Below, piece after piece: positions 1 to 7,505 of a stretch of DNA of 8,588 nucleotides (position 1 is the first letter of the stretch; every line of letters begins with the position of its first letter). The position numbers were made by a program, and so were the translations under genes. The stretch lies in assembly GCA_002405525.1 (NCBI GenBank), contig DHLY01000057.1:1-8588 (forward strand), given 5' to 3'. Under the pieces are notes generated by a model, which saw only the letters and a list, made by a program, of their open reading frames with translations, did not search any database and was not told where the DNA came from. The stretch is from Proteobacteria bacterium UBA4656 (lineage in GTDB: Bacteria > Pseudomonadota > Gammaproteobacteria > Xanthomonadales > Ahniellaceae).

Positions 1-41
1 ACGCGCGCGCCGCCTGATGCCCGGCTGCGTCCGCGCGCAAG

Positions 42-72
42 CCCCGCGCGACCCCCTGCGCCCGGCGCGGGG
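42..72 (+). terminator. GC hairpin upstream of queF
   Basis: CCCCGCGC (42-49) can pair with GCGCGGGG (65-72) as a perfect 8-bp stem with a 15-base loop. No T tract follows. It could end transcription of a gene to the left of the window, of which only a possible TGA at 15-17 might remain, or it may be chance in very GC-rich DNA. Otherwise bases 1-84 hold nothing I can identify. Confidence 0.25.
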
Positions 73-84
73 GGGGGGCTCGCC

Positions 85-90
85 TACAAT
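85..90 (+). promoter_or_regulatory. queF -10 box, leaderless start predicted
   Basis: TACAAT differs from the TATAAT consensus at one base and is a rare AT-rich word in this region. It ends 6 bases before the queF ATG at 97, so transcription should begin at or next to the A of the start codon. No Shine-Dalgarno sequence precedes the ATG, which agrees with a leaderless mRNA. No convincing -35 box is visible at the expected 62-67. A run of ten G residues (69-78) fills most of the spacer region. Confidence 0.6.
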
Positions 91-96
91 CGCTAC

Positions 97-921
97 ATGG
101 TCAGCCCACATGATTCCAGCCTCGGGCGCGCCGTCGACTACGGCGACACCTACGACGCTTCCCGACTGTTCCCGATCCCGCGCGCCGCCCAGCGCGAATC
201 GTTCGGCGCCGGGGCGTCGGTGCCGTTCCTCGGCGTCGACGTCTGGAACGCCTACGAGCTGTCCTGGCTCGACCCGCGCGGCAAGCCGCAGGTCGCGGTC
301 GGCGAGTTCCGCGTGCCCTGCATGTCGCCGAACCTGATCGAATCGAAGTCTCTCAAGCTCTACCTCACCGGCTACGCGCAGGAGCGCATCGGCTCGATCG
401 CGGCACTCGGCGCGCGCATCGCCACCGACCTGTCGGCCGCCGCCGGCGCGGCGGTCGGGGTGGCGCTGCGCGCGCCGTCGTCGTTCGCCAGCGATCGGCT
501 GGCCGAGATGGACGGCGAGTCGATCGACGGGCTCGACGTCGAGATCGACCACTACGGCCCGCCGCGCCCGGAGTTCCTGCGCGCCGACGCCACCGTGCTG
601 GCCAGCGAGACCCTGGTCTCGCAGCTGCTGAAGTCGAACTGCCCGGTCACCGGCCAGCCCGACTGGGCGACCGTGCAGGTCCGCTACGCCGGCCCGCGCA
701 TCGACCGCGAGGGCCTGCTGCGCTACCTCGTCTCGTTCCGCCGCCACAGCGACTTTCACGAGCACTGCGTGGAGCGCATCTTCTGCGACCTCCTGCAGCG
801 CTGCGCGCCGCGCAAGCTGACCGTGTACGCGCGCTACACCCGGCGCGGCGGGCTCGACATCAACCCCTGGCGCAGCACCGAGGACGCAGCACCCGCCAAC
901 CTGCGCGGACCGCGCCAGTAG
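97..921 (+). CDS. queF: NADPH-dependent 7-cyano-7-deazaguanine reductase
   Basis: A cytosolic enzyme that reduces the nitrile of preQ0 to the amine of preQ1 with two NADPH, the last step before the modified base enters queuosine tRNAs. The 274 residues match the long two-domain (E. coli-like, YqcD) subfamily over their whole length; the E. coli protein has 282. The NADPH-site signature ESKSLK is at residues 82-87. The catalytic cysteine that forms the thioimide is C182 in LLKSNC, the general acid is D189 in QPDW, and the substrate-binding pair is H221/E222 in FHEHCVE. The family ending [14 protein letters not shown] is intact at 247-260. The start at 97 gives the N-terminal DYGDTYDAS region typical of the subfamily, and a -10 box lies just before it. 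It stands alone and converges on the next gene, with 6 bases between the stops. No preQ1 riboswitch can precede it if the mRNA is leaderless. Confidence 0.97.
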   Translation: MVSPHDSSLGRAVDYGDTYDASRLFPIPRAAQRESFGAGASVPFLGVDVWNAYELSWLDPRGKPQVAVGEFRVPCMSPNLIESKSLKLYLTGYAQERIGSIAALGARIATDLSAAAGAAVGVALRAPSSFASDRLAEMDGESIDGLDVEIDHYGPPRPEFLRADATVLASETLVSQLLKSNCPVTGQPDWATVQVRYAGPRIDREGLLRYLVSFRRHSDFHEHCVERIFCDLLQRCAPRKLTVYARYTRRGGLDINPWRSTEDAAPANLRGPRQ

Positions 922-936
922 CGCCGCTCAAGGCGC
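921..936. terminator. Weak shared hairpin between convergent genes
   Basis: GCGCC (921-925) pairs with GGCGC (932-936) around a 6-base loop, exactly at the two facing stop codons (queF TAG 919-921; the opposing TGA at 930-928). The stem has only 5 pairs and no T tract on either side, so a role as a bidirectional terminator is weakly supported. Confidence 0.25.
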
Positions 937-3153
937 CTGCGGCTCGAAGCCGTTGCCGAACACCGCGTCCGGCAGCGGCACCGCGAGCCAGACGTCGCGC
1001 AACTGCTGTTCGGCGAACGCGCCGACCGGGCGCGGATCGGGCCCGAAGGCGATGCGGCCCGTGTGGCCGCGCTGCGGGTCCGCGGCATCGGCGATCATCA
1101 CGCTGCGTTCGGCGCTGCCGCAGGCCGGATTGCCGCACAGCCAGTAGCCGCCGCTGCCGGTGGTGCCGCTGCCGTAGGCGGGCACATTGCCGGGTCGAAG
1201 CAGCAGCTGGTCCGCGATGTCGAACGGATTGGGCAGTGCCACGCGCGCCGCGCCCGAGCACGTGGCGTCGTCGCAGGTCACGAGGCTGCGCGTGCCGGCG
1301 AACGTGTTCTCGATCAACAGGGGCCGGTTGTCGCCGCGCATCGCGAGCGCGTTGTTGAACGTCTGCTCCGTGCCGACCGTGCGCACGGTCACGCTGGTGC
1401 ACTCCGCATCGTCGCAGCGCGCGAAGCGCAGCGCGCCCGCGAAGTTGCCGGGCGTGGGCTGGTTGGACAGCGCCCAGGTCGCGGCGGGCCGGCCGTCGCC
1501 GCCGACCGCGAGGGCGAAGCTGCCCAACTGGGTCGATTCCACCGCGGGATCGGGCTCGTCGGCCAGCAGCCGGGACTGGCCGCTGCTGCAGTTCACGTCG
1601 GCGCAGGTGAACAGGAACACCGCGTTGGTATTGCGGTTCTGGTACAGCATCACGGGTCGGCCGTCGGCGCGCAGCGCCAGTTCCGTCACGTCGCTGGTGG
1701 CATTGCCCGCGCCGCTGACCTCACGGTTCGTGCCGGTCGTGCAGTCGGGATCGGCGCAGTCCCAGGCCGAACTGCCGCCGCCGCTGGAGTAGTAGGCGAA
1801 CGGCCGGCCGTCGGGGCGGATCGCGATCGACGGCCGCGAGGCATCGGCGTTGAAGCCGCCGGTGTCGCGATAGGCCACCGACGTGCACAACGCGTCCGCG
1901 CAGATGCCGATGCGCGGCCGGCGCAGTTTGGTCCAGATCGCCACCGGGCGGCCGTCCGGGCGCACCGCGACGTTGGCGGCGAACGCCGGGATGCCGTTGG
2001 CGATGCGGCGGATGAAGGCGGTGCAGGCCAGCGTCGTGCACTGCGTCGAGCGCATCTCGGTGCGTGCCGCGTCGCGGTACTGGATCAGCGGCCGACCCAC
2101 CGCGTAGACCTGTGCGACGCTGGTCGGGCCGAAGCCGGGGCCGGCTTCCAGGGTCAGGCGCTGCGGTGCGCTGCACGCGGCGTCGTTGCACACGGTGGCC
2201 AGCATCGCGCCCGCCGAGGGCTGGTGGTGGCTCGCCAGCAGGAAGCCGTTCGGCAGCCGGGTGGCCGACGGCGCGAAGCCGCGCCCCGCGCCATCCAGGG
2301 TCTGCTGGGTGGACGCGCTGCAGTTGCCGTCCAGGCAGCGCAGCCGCTCCAACGTGCCGTCGGTGCCGCCGCGGAACACCAGGTCGATGAAGTTGCTGCC
2401 GTCGACGGTGATCGCCGCGTCGGCGCCGGGCCCGACGGCGAAGAAGGCGAAGTTGGAAGCGGTGAACGGCGTCACGCCGCGCGCCAGGCGCAACTCGCCC
2501 GTGGCGGTGTCGTCGTAGGCGATCCACAGCAGGTTGTTGACGAAAGCCATCGACGGATGGCGGCCGCGGTCGCCCACGCCGTCGATCACGACGCTGCTGC
2601 CGGTGTCGCAGGTCGCGCTCGCGCAGCGATACAGCCGCAGGTCGCCGTTGGTGGCGTCGTAGTAGGCGACGTGTGGGAAGCCGGTCGCGGGATCGATCGC
2701 GGTGGCGGTGCCGACGCCGACGTCGTTGACGGTGTCGAGCACCCGCGGCGTGCCGAAGTTGCACGAACTGTCCGCGCAGTCGAGTGCCTCGAGGTCGCCG
2801 GTGGTGGCGTTGTAGTACGCCGCGAACGGACGGTTCGCTTGCGTTCCCGCCGAGCGTCGCGCGGCGCTCACGAAGCGCCCGCGGTCGGCCCCGCTGGTCA
2901 GCCGGATCTCCGGCGCGCAGCCATCGGCGCAGGACCCGGCGAACAGAGACTGCTCGTTGGCGACGTAGTGGAATGCCGTCCACTGGTCGCTGGTGCCGAA
3001 GCGCGTGGTGGCGAAGTGCTCGCCGAAGTCGTCCTGCCCGTCCAGCAGGCGCACCGCATAGCCCGGCCCGGGCTGGGACTGGGCGCCCACCGTCGCGGCG
3101 GTGGCGAGCAGGGCGAGGCAGGCGAGGTGGCGCAGGCGGTCGGGCGTGGTCAT
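928..3153 (-). CDS. Secreted Cys-pair repeat protein with FGNGFE C-terminal tail
   Basis: A predicted exported protein of 741 residues and unknown function. The chosen ATG (3153) begins a signal peptide: [10 protein letters not shown], a hydrophobic stretch at 11-22, and a likely cut after VGA at 24. Longer readings to an upstream TTG add a non-signal-like N-terminus. The rest is about 13 repeats of 46-51 residues with a core like DGRPVAxYxxxxxxLxxxxCADxxCxS; spacing is 63 between the tenth and eleventh repeats. Twelve carry two close cysteines (first Cys at 75, 126, 177, 273, 322, 372, 418, 466, 517, 580, 627, 673); the repeat near 221-237 has none. I infer beta-propeller-like blades, each with a small disulfide loop, which fits an oxidising location outside the cytoplasm. 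The end, DAVFGNGFE (729-737), resembles a tail I recall from Lysobacterales exported proteins. The Shine-Dalgarno sequence is poor (GGAA) and lies in a possible hairpin. Confidence 0.85.
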   Translation of the reverse strand: MTTPDRLRHLACLALLATAATVGAQSQPGPGYAVRLLDGQDDFGEHFATTRFGTSDQWTAFHYVANEQSLFAGSCADGCAPEIRLTSGADRGRFVSAARRSAGTQANRPFAAYYNATTGDLEALDCADSSCNFGTPRVLDTVNDVGVGTATAIDPATGFPHVAYYDATNGDLRLYRCASATCDTGSSVVIDGVGDRGRHPSMAFVNNLLWIAYDDTATGELRLARGVTPFTASNFAFFAVGPGADAAITVDGSNFIDLVFRGGTDGTLERLRCLDGNCSASTQQTLDGAGRGFAPSATRLPNGFLLASHHQPSAGAMLATVCNDAACSAPQRLTLEAGPGFGPTSVAQVYAVGRPLIQYRDAARTEMRSTQCTTLACTAFIRRIANGIPAFAANVAVRPDGRPVAIWTKLRRPRIGICADALCTSVAYRDTGGFNADASRPSIAIRPDGRPFAYYSSGGGSSAWDCADPDCTTGTNREVSGAGNATSDVTELALRADGRPVMLYQNRNTNAVFLFTCADVNCSSGQSRLLADEPDPAVESTQLGSFALAVGGDGRPAATWALSNQPTPGNFAGALRFARCDDAECTSVTVRTVGTEQTFNNALAMRGDNRPLLIENTFAGTRSLVTCDDATCSGAARVALPNPFDIADQLLLRPGNVPAYGSGTTGSGGYWLCGNPACGSAERSVMIADAADPQRGHTGRIAFGPDPRPVGAFAEQQLRDVWLAVPLPDAVFGNGFEPQAP
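1000..2975 (-). repeat. Tandem protein-level repeats with C-x4-C motif
   Basis: Within the 741-residue protein, CxxxxC pairs recur about every 48 residues: CADSSC, CASATC, CLDGNC, CNDAAC, CTTLAC, CADALC, CADPDC, CADVNC, CDDAEC, CDDATC and CGNPAC, plus the first and shorter CADGC. The DNA itself is diverged between copies, so these are old repeats rather than recent duplications. Boundaries are approximate. Confidence 0.85.
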
Positions 3154-3157
3154 GGGG

Positions 3158-3208
3158 GCGGTTCCGGGGGGCACGCCCCTGTCTACGTCGTTTGGCGCCC
3201 GGAACCGC
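3158..3208 (-). promoter_or_regulatory. Inverted repeat over the start region of the 741-residue protein
   Basis: GCGGTTCCGGG (3158-3168) and CCCGGAACCGC (3198-3208) form a perfect 11-bp inverted repeat with 29 bases between. In the minus-strand mRNA the 3' arm ends 4 bases before the ATG and contains GGAA, the only Shine-Dalgarno-like bases present. Folding would hide the ribosome-binding region. As DNA, the same arms could bind a regulator. Which applies depends on the transcription start, which I cannot place. Confidence 0.5.
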
Positions 3209-3248
3209 AAGCGGGCGGTGGCCCTGCCGCAATGCGGCAACCCTCGCC

Positions 3249-3262
3249 CCGGTCCGGACCGG
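3249..3262. promoter_or_regulatory. 14-bp palindrome next to the icd -10 box
   Basis: CCGGTCCGGACCGG is a perfect 14-bp palindrome that abuts the icd -10 box and lies in its -35/-10 spacer. A second, interrupted palindrome, TGCCGC-AAT-GCGGCA, lies at 3225-3239. Either could be an operator for icd or for the divergent gene; GC-rich palindromes also arise by chance. Confidence 0.4.
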
Positions 3263-3296
3263 TATCATGACGCGCTTTTTTCACCGACTCCGAGGA
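3263..3296 (+). promoter_or_regulatory. icd -10 box and ribosome-binding site
   Basis: TATCAT at 3263-3268 fits a -10 box (4 of 6 bases, including the key first TA and last T), which predicts transcription from about 3274-3276 and a short leader of about 27 bases. GAGGA at 3292-3296 is a good Shine-Dalgarno sequence 5 bases before the ATG at 3302. It fixes that start against the longer in-frame reading. No clear -35 box is visible. Confidence 0.55.
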
Positions 3297-3301
3297 CTCC
3301 C

Positions 3302-4600
<1,299 letters not shown>

Positions 4601-4604
4601 GCTG

Positions 4605-4638
4605 GGACCGGCCCGCGCGCACTGCGCGGGCCGGGTCC
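4605..4638 (+). terminator. Strong GC hairpin after icd
   Basis: Starting 5 bases after the icd stop, GGACCGGCCCGCGC (4605-4618) pairs with 4624-4638 as 14 base pairs with one bulged G (near 4635) and a 5-base loop, GCACT. No T run follows, so this is a terminator-like hairpin of the kind common in GC-rich genomes, or an mRNA 3' stabiliser. Confidence 0.6.
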
Positions 4639-4655
4639 GCCCTGGCGGGCGTCTC

Positions 4656-4662
4656 AAGGAGG
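4656..4662 (+). promoter_or_regulatory. Near-perfect Shine-Dalgarno of the FG-GAP remnant
   Basis: AAGGAGG, 7 bases before the ATG at 4670, is the best Shine-Dalgarno match in the window. It shows that 4670 was, or is, a real translation start, although reading stops after 15 codons. Confidence 0.65.
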
Positions 4663-4669
4663 AGTGACG

Positions 4670-4937
4670 ATGCGCGCGTGGGTCGCGGCGGCGTTCGGGT
4701 TGCAGGTGGCGTCCTAGCTCGCGCCGCGATCCGAGGGTGCCGCCACCGATCCGCGCCGCTGGAACTCGGTCGAGACCCTGCTCGCGGACGTTGCGCCCGA
4801 TGCGCCACTGGACGCTGCGGACAGCGGCAGCGATGCGTCCCTCGGGACCTCGGTCGCGTTGTCTGGCGACATCGCGCGGGTTGGTGCACCGCATGCGGGT
4901 GCCCGTGTTGCTGCGGCCCGGAGTCGACGCCGGCGGA
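4670..4937 (+). pseudogene. Remnant of a secreted FG-GAP repeat protein
   Basis: From the ATG the frame reads MRAWVAAAFGLQVAS, a signal-peptide-like start, then an amber TAG at 4715-4717. Reading on in the same frame gives a plausible mature N-terminus (LAPRSEGAATDPRRWNSVE) and, at 4841-4900, LGTSVALSGDIARVGAPHAG, which closely fits the FG-GAP repeat pattern FGxSVALSGDTALVGAP. After it the likeness continues only in the +1 frame (VPVLLRPGVDAGG to 4937, where family members read like AYVFLRPG), so a frameshift probably follows the repeat. The remaining repeats of such proteins, usually hundreds of residues, are absent; the next gene's promoter starts at once. Its third codon positions are less GC-rich than those of its neighbours, as expected of decay. 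FG-GAP repeats form beta-propeller blades in exported proteins. A short 15-codon peptide gene is the alternative. Confidence 0.65.
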
Positions 4938-4952
4938 CGCCATCGCGCGGGG

Positions 4953-4958
4953 TATCCT
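4953..4958 (+). promoter_or_regulatory. -10 box of the 4965 gene, leaderless start predicted
   Basis: TATCCT ends 6 bases before the ATG at 4965, the same spacing as at queF. No Shine-Dalgarno sequence lies between, so the mRNA should begin at the start codon. No clear -35 box is visible. Confidence 0.45.
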
Positions 4959-4964
4959 CGCGCG

Positions 4965-5699
4965 ATGCACCGCCTCCGCGCGCTGGCGCTGGCCGCCGGA
5001 TTCAGCCTCGCGATCGCGATCGTCGCCCTGTTCTACGTGTGGAGTGCGTTCGCGCTGGCGCTGGCGGCGACGCAGTGGTTCGCCCGGCTGGATGGGCGAG
5101 ACGATCGCGGCCTTCACCGTGGCCGGCCTGCTGGTGGTCGGCTGCCTGCTGGCCGCGCAGGCCGCGGTGTGGGCGCGCGCTGGGACCCCCACGCCGGAGC
5201 GGCGCGGATGGCGCAGCGCCGGCGTGATCTCGCGGCGCTGCGGCGCGACCCCGCGCGCGCGCACTGGGCGCCGCTCGCCGAGCGTCGGCAGGTCGCCGAC
5301 CCGGCCACGGTCGCGCGCTGGGAGGCGCGCTACCGCGAACTGCTCGCCCACCCGCGCCGCCGCGCATTCGCCGCGCGCGCGCTGGAGGGCGAATTCTTCA
5401 GCGACGCGCAGATCGATTTCCTGCTCGACCCGTCCCGCCGCGTGACCTGCGCGCACCTGCAGCCGGTGGAGCAGGCGCTGCGTGCGGCCGGGGCGCCGAT
5501 GACGGTCGGCGAACCGGGTTTCCTGTGGACTGAATGGTCGCTCGACGGACCGCGCCTGCTGCGGGAAATGCCGTTGCCGGGCGTGCACTGGCAGGTGCCC
5601 GCCGCGCATCCGCGCGACCCGCAGCCCGGATACCTGAGGTGCCCGGCCTGCGGATCGCGCATCGAGGGCGGGTTCGGCGCGTCGTTCCCGCCCGCCTGA
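4965..5699 (+). CDS. Two-helix membrane protein of unknown function, with compensating frameshifts
   Basis: I do not recognise the family. The open frame has 244 codons. Residues about 12-36 form a hydrophobic helix (FSLAIAIVALFYVW and on). In the nominal frame the next part is polar and poorly coding, but in the +1 frame 5092-5178 reads GETIAAFTVAGLLVVGC and on, a second transmembrane helix, and all 29 codons end in G or C against 16 of 29 in the nominal frame. One extra base in the GGG at 5094-5096 and one missing base in the GC run near 5170-5183 would join helix 1, helix 2 and the soluble part in one protein. The soluble part (from about MAQRRRDLAALRRDP) is arginine- and alanine-rich and helical, then has C162/H164 and a late CPACG (C226, C229) that might bind zinc together. 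It is probably anchored in the inner membrane with a cytosolic C-terminus. It is convergent with the next gene. Confidence 0.65.
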   Translation: MHRLRALALAAGFSLAIAIVALFYVWSAFALALAATQWFARLDGRDDRGLHRGRPAGGRLPAGRAGRGVGARWDPHAGAARMAQRRRDLAALRRDPARAHWAPLAERRQVADPATVARWEARYRELLAHPRRRAFAARALEGEFFSDAQIDFLLDPSRRVTCAHLQPVEQALRAAGAPMTVGEPGFLWTEWSLDGPRLLREMPLPGVHWQVPAAHPRDPQPGYLRCPACGSRIEGGFGASFPPA

Positions 5700-5712
5700 A
5701 CCCAGGCCGCGA

Positions 5713-7302
5713 TCAAGGTGCCACGGCGGCGTACTCGATGGCGCCGAGGTCGACCGCACCGACCCGCGTCCAGCCGCGGATGTCGTTCGGAGCCAACGGG
5801 CTGGGATTGCCCAAGCTGAGCTGCGCCGCGCTCGGCGAAGTGATCCCGACCACGTTGAAGCGACCACCGTAGTAGCCGTAGCCCAACGCGAGTTGCGCGA
5901 GGGGCGTGATCGGAATCGCCGGACACAGGTCGCCATTCCCCGCCTGGCGATTGCTGGTGGGGAAAGTGATCGAACCGCCCAGTAGCTTGCAGCCGCCGGC
6001 GATGACGCTGTTGCGCATCTCGAGTGGCGCCCCCAGGCGCAGGCCGCCGCCGACGTCGGACAGTGTGGTCAGGTGGACGATCGTCGCAGGTGCGATCACG
6101 GACACGCCGCCGCCGCCGGCCGCGGCTTCGTTCGAGAAGGTCGAGACGTTGACCAGCCGTGCCGTGGTCTGGCTCAGCGACACCGCGCCGCCGTTGCGGC
6201 CTGCGATGTTGTCGACGAAGCTGGAACGCTCGATGCGTGAGCTGCCGTTGCCGGAAATCGCCACGCCGCCGCCGTCCCGCACCGCGCCGTTGGAAGTGAA
6301 CTCGCTGTCGATCACGGTCGCGGTGCCGGAGGCGTGCAGCCCACCGCCGTCGCTGCTGGTGGAGTTGGCGATGTTGGCCGTCACCTTCAGCCGTTGCGCG
6401 GTCAGCGTGCCTGCAACCGACAACCCGCCGCCGTGGGTGCCTGCGGTGTTGGCGCTGACGTGCAGCAGTTCATCGAGACCTGGCGTCGCGTCCGCGGCGG
6501 GCTCGATCAGCAGGCTGCCGTATTCGGCCACACGGATGCCACCGCCGGAACCACCTGAGCGATTGCCCACAACTTGGGAGCCGATCGCCCAGCGGAGCGC
6601 ATTGCCGGTGCCGATCGCGGCGACGCCGCCGCCGTTCGCCAGCGCCTCGTTGTCCTGCACGACCACGCCGCTGCCATCGGTCTGCGCCCCGTTGACCAGC
6701 ATCAGGCCGCCGCCTTCGTTCGAGTAGCTGTTCTTGATCGTGACCGCCAGCAAGGTCGCGCTGCCGCCGGCGAGATAGATCGCGCCGCCGAGGCCCGGGC
6801 TGGCGATGCAATCGGAAACCTGAACGTCCTGCAGGGTCAAGCGGGAACCGGAGGCGAGAAGGCAGCCGCCTACGGCCACCGGGATGATCCCCGCGATGCG
6901 GCCGTCGCGAAGGCTCAGCCCGCGCAGCGTCAAGCCCGAGTTGACCACCTGGATCACGCGCGCTTCATGGGCCAGGTTGGGAAAGGCTGCGCGCACGATG
7001 GTCTGCGCGGATCCGGCGCCGACGATTTCCAGCCGGTCGGTGACGTCGAGATCTTGGAACTGGGCCCCCTCCTGCGGGTTGCCGACGTGGCTCAGCACGT
7101 AGATGGCCGCCGAGAGCACCACGACGTCGGGCCCGGGCAGTCCGTTGGCGGCGATCACCGCCTCGCGCAGCGAGCAGTCGGTCGCGAGACAGGCGTCGGG
7201 CGGCGGATCGTCCGTCCGCGTGACGACGAAGCTTGCGGCGGTCGCGGGCTGGGTGGCGCCGGCCAGCACGAGGGCGAGCAGGGCGGGGCGGAACGAGGGC
7301 AT
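5713..7302 (-). CDS. Secreted CSLREA-type right-handed beta-helix protein
   Basis: An exported protein of 529 residues. It has a signal peptide at 1-23 (hydrophobic LLALVLAGA, cut near ATA or TAA), then the CSLREA motif at 43-48 in a DACLATDCSLREAVIAANG context, which marks the CSLREA domain found at the start of bacterial surface beta-helix proteins. C38 and C43 could form a disulfide. A right-handed parallel beta-helix follows, with glycine turns every 22-38 residues: EGGGL, NGGGV, SGGGI, HGGGL, DGGGL, DGGGV, NGGAV, AGGGGV and VGGGL, between residues 196 and 421. The end, RGWTRVGAVDLGAIEYA, resembles the C-terminal signature of the choice-of-anchor Q group, so surface attachment is likely. 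Catalytic residues of a polysaccharide lyase are not evident; the ligand is unknown. The start at 7302 has GAGGAG 7 bases upstream. Its stop lies 13 bases from that of the convergent gene. Confidence 0.88.
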   Translation of the reverse strand: MPSFRPALLALVLAGATQPATAASFVVTRTDDPPPDACLATDCSLREAVIAANGLPGPDVVVLSAAIYVLSHVGNPQEGAQFQDLDVTDRLEIVGAGSAQTIVRAAFPNLAHEARVIQVVNSGLTLRGLSLRDGRIAGIIPVAVGGCLLASGSRLTLQDVQVSDCIASPGLGGAIYLAGGSATLLAVTIKNSYSNEGGGLMLVNGAQTDGSGVVVQDNEALANGGGVAAIGTGNALRWAIGSQVVGNRSGGSGGGIRVAEYGSLLIEPAADATPGLDELLHVSANTAGTHGGGLSVAGTLTAQRLKVTANIANSTSSDGGGLHASGTATVIDSEFTSNGAVRDGGGVAISGNGSSRIERSSFVDNIAGRNGGAVSLSQTTARLVNVSTFSNEAAAGGGGVSVIAPATIVHLTTLSDVGGGLRLGAPLEMRNSVIAGGCKLLGGSITFPTSNRQAGNGDLCPAIPITPLAQLALGYGYYGGRFNVVGITSPSAAQLSLGNPSPLAPNDIRGWTRVGAVDLGAIEYAAVAP

Positions 7303-7308
7303 CGGTGG

Positions 7309-7314
7309 ACTCCT
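7309..7314 (-). promoter_or_regulatory. Ribosome-binding site of the beta-helix gene
   Basis: Read on the minus strand, CCGAGGAGTCCACCG precedes the ATG; GAGGAG lies about 7 bases before it, a good Shine-Dalgarno sequence that supports the start at 7302. Confidence 0.6.
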
Positions 7315-7318
7315 CGGA

Positions 7319-7334
7319 ACCGCGACGTCGCGGT
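7319..7334. promoter_or_regulatory. 16-bp palindrome in the divergent intergenic region
   Basis: ACCGCGACGTCGCGGT is a perfect 16-bp palindrome, 17 to 32 bases before the beta-helix start and inside the 203-bp region shared with the divergent Calx-beta gene. It could be an operator, or a hairpin in the beta-helix mRNA leader. Apart from this and the two ribosome-binding sites I see no clear -10 box in 7303-7505. Confidence 0.4.
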
Positions 7335-7490
7335 GTTCCAGGAGGAATGGATCAAGGGCGCCGGATCGAACAGCCGTCCGTCGCAGGTTTCATCCCCCGT
7401 CGATGGGATGCGCCACGAGTCGCTGGGCGACATGCTCCACCGTGGGTCGCACGCCGGTTTCGCCGTTCGGCGCAGCGCGTGCGCCGTGCG

Positions 7491-7497
7491 AGGGGGG
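7491..7497 (+). promoter_or_regulatory. Ribosome-binding site of the Calx-beta gene
   Basis: AGGGGGG lies 8 bases before the ATG at 7506. An in-frame ATG also exists at 7347 with AGGAGG only 1 base away, which is too close to act; the 53 codons it would add do not look like a signal peptide and would bury the one at 7506. Confidence 0.5.
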
Positions 7498-7505
7498 ACA
7501 TCGCC

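Noticed and set aside
1..96. preQ1 riboswitch ahead of queF
   Set aside because: The -10 box lies 6 bases before the ATG, leaving no leader, and no aptamer-like sequence is visible.
3154..3240. N-terminal extension of the 741-residue protein to a TTG at 3240
   Set aside because: It would put 29 non-hydrophobic residues before a clear signal peptide; the ATG at 3153 is the better start.
1063..3270. 735-codon plus-strand open frame opposite the Cys-pair repeat gene
   Set aside because: Its translation is a low-complexity Ala/Arg/Gly mixture without domains; the minus-strand frame has a signal peptide and regular repeats. Long shadow frames are normal at this GC content.
4670..4717. Amber codon as selenocysteine/pyrrolysine-type recoding, or the 15-codon frame as an attenuation leader peptide
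   Set aside because: No recoding element is visible, the codon is UAG rather than UGA, and there is no run of regulatory codons or of a downstream biosynthetic gene. Decay or error is simpler.
7347..7505. Upstream in-frame ATG of the Calx-beta gene at 7347
   Set aside because: AGGAGG is only 1 base from it, and the added 53 residues are Arg-rich with no export signal.
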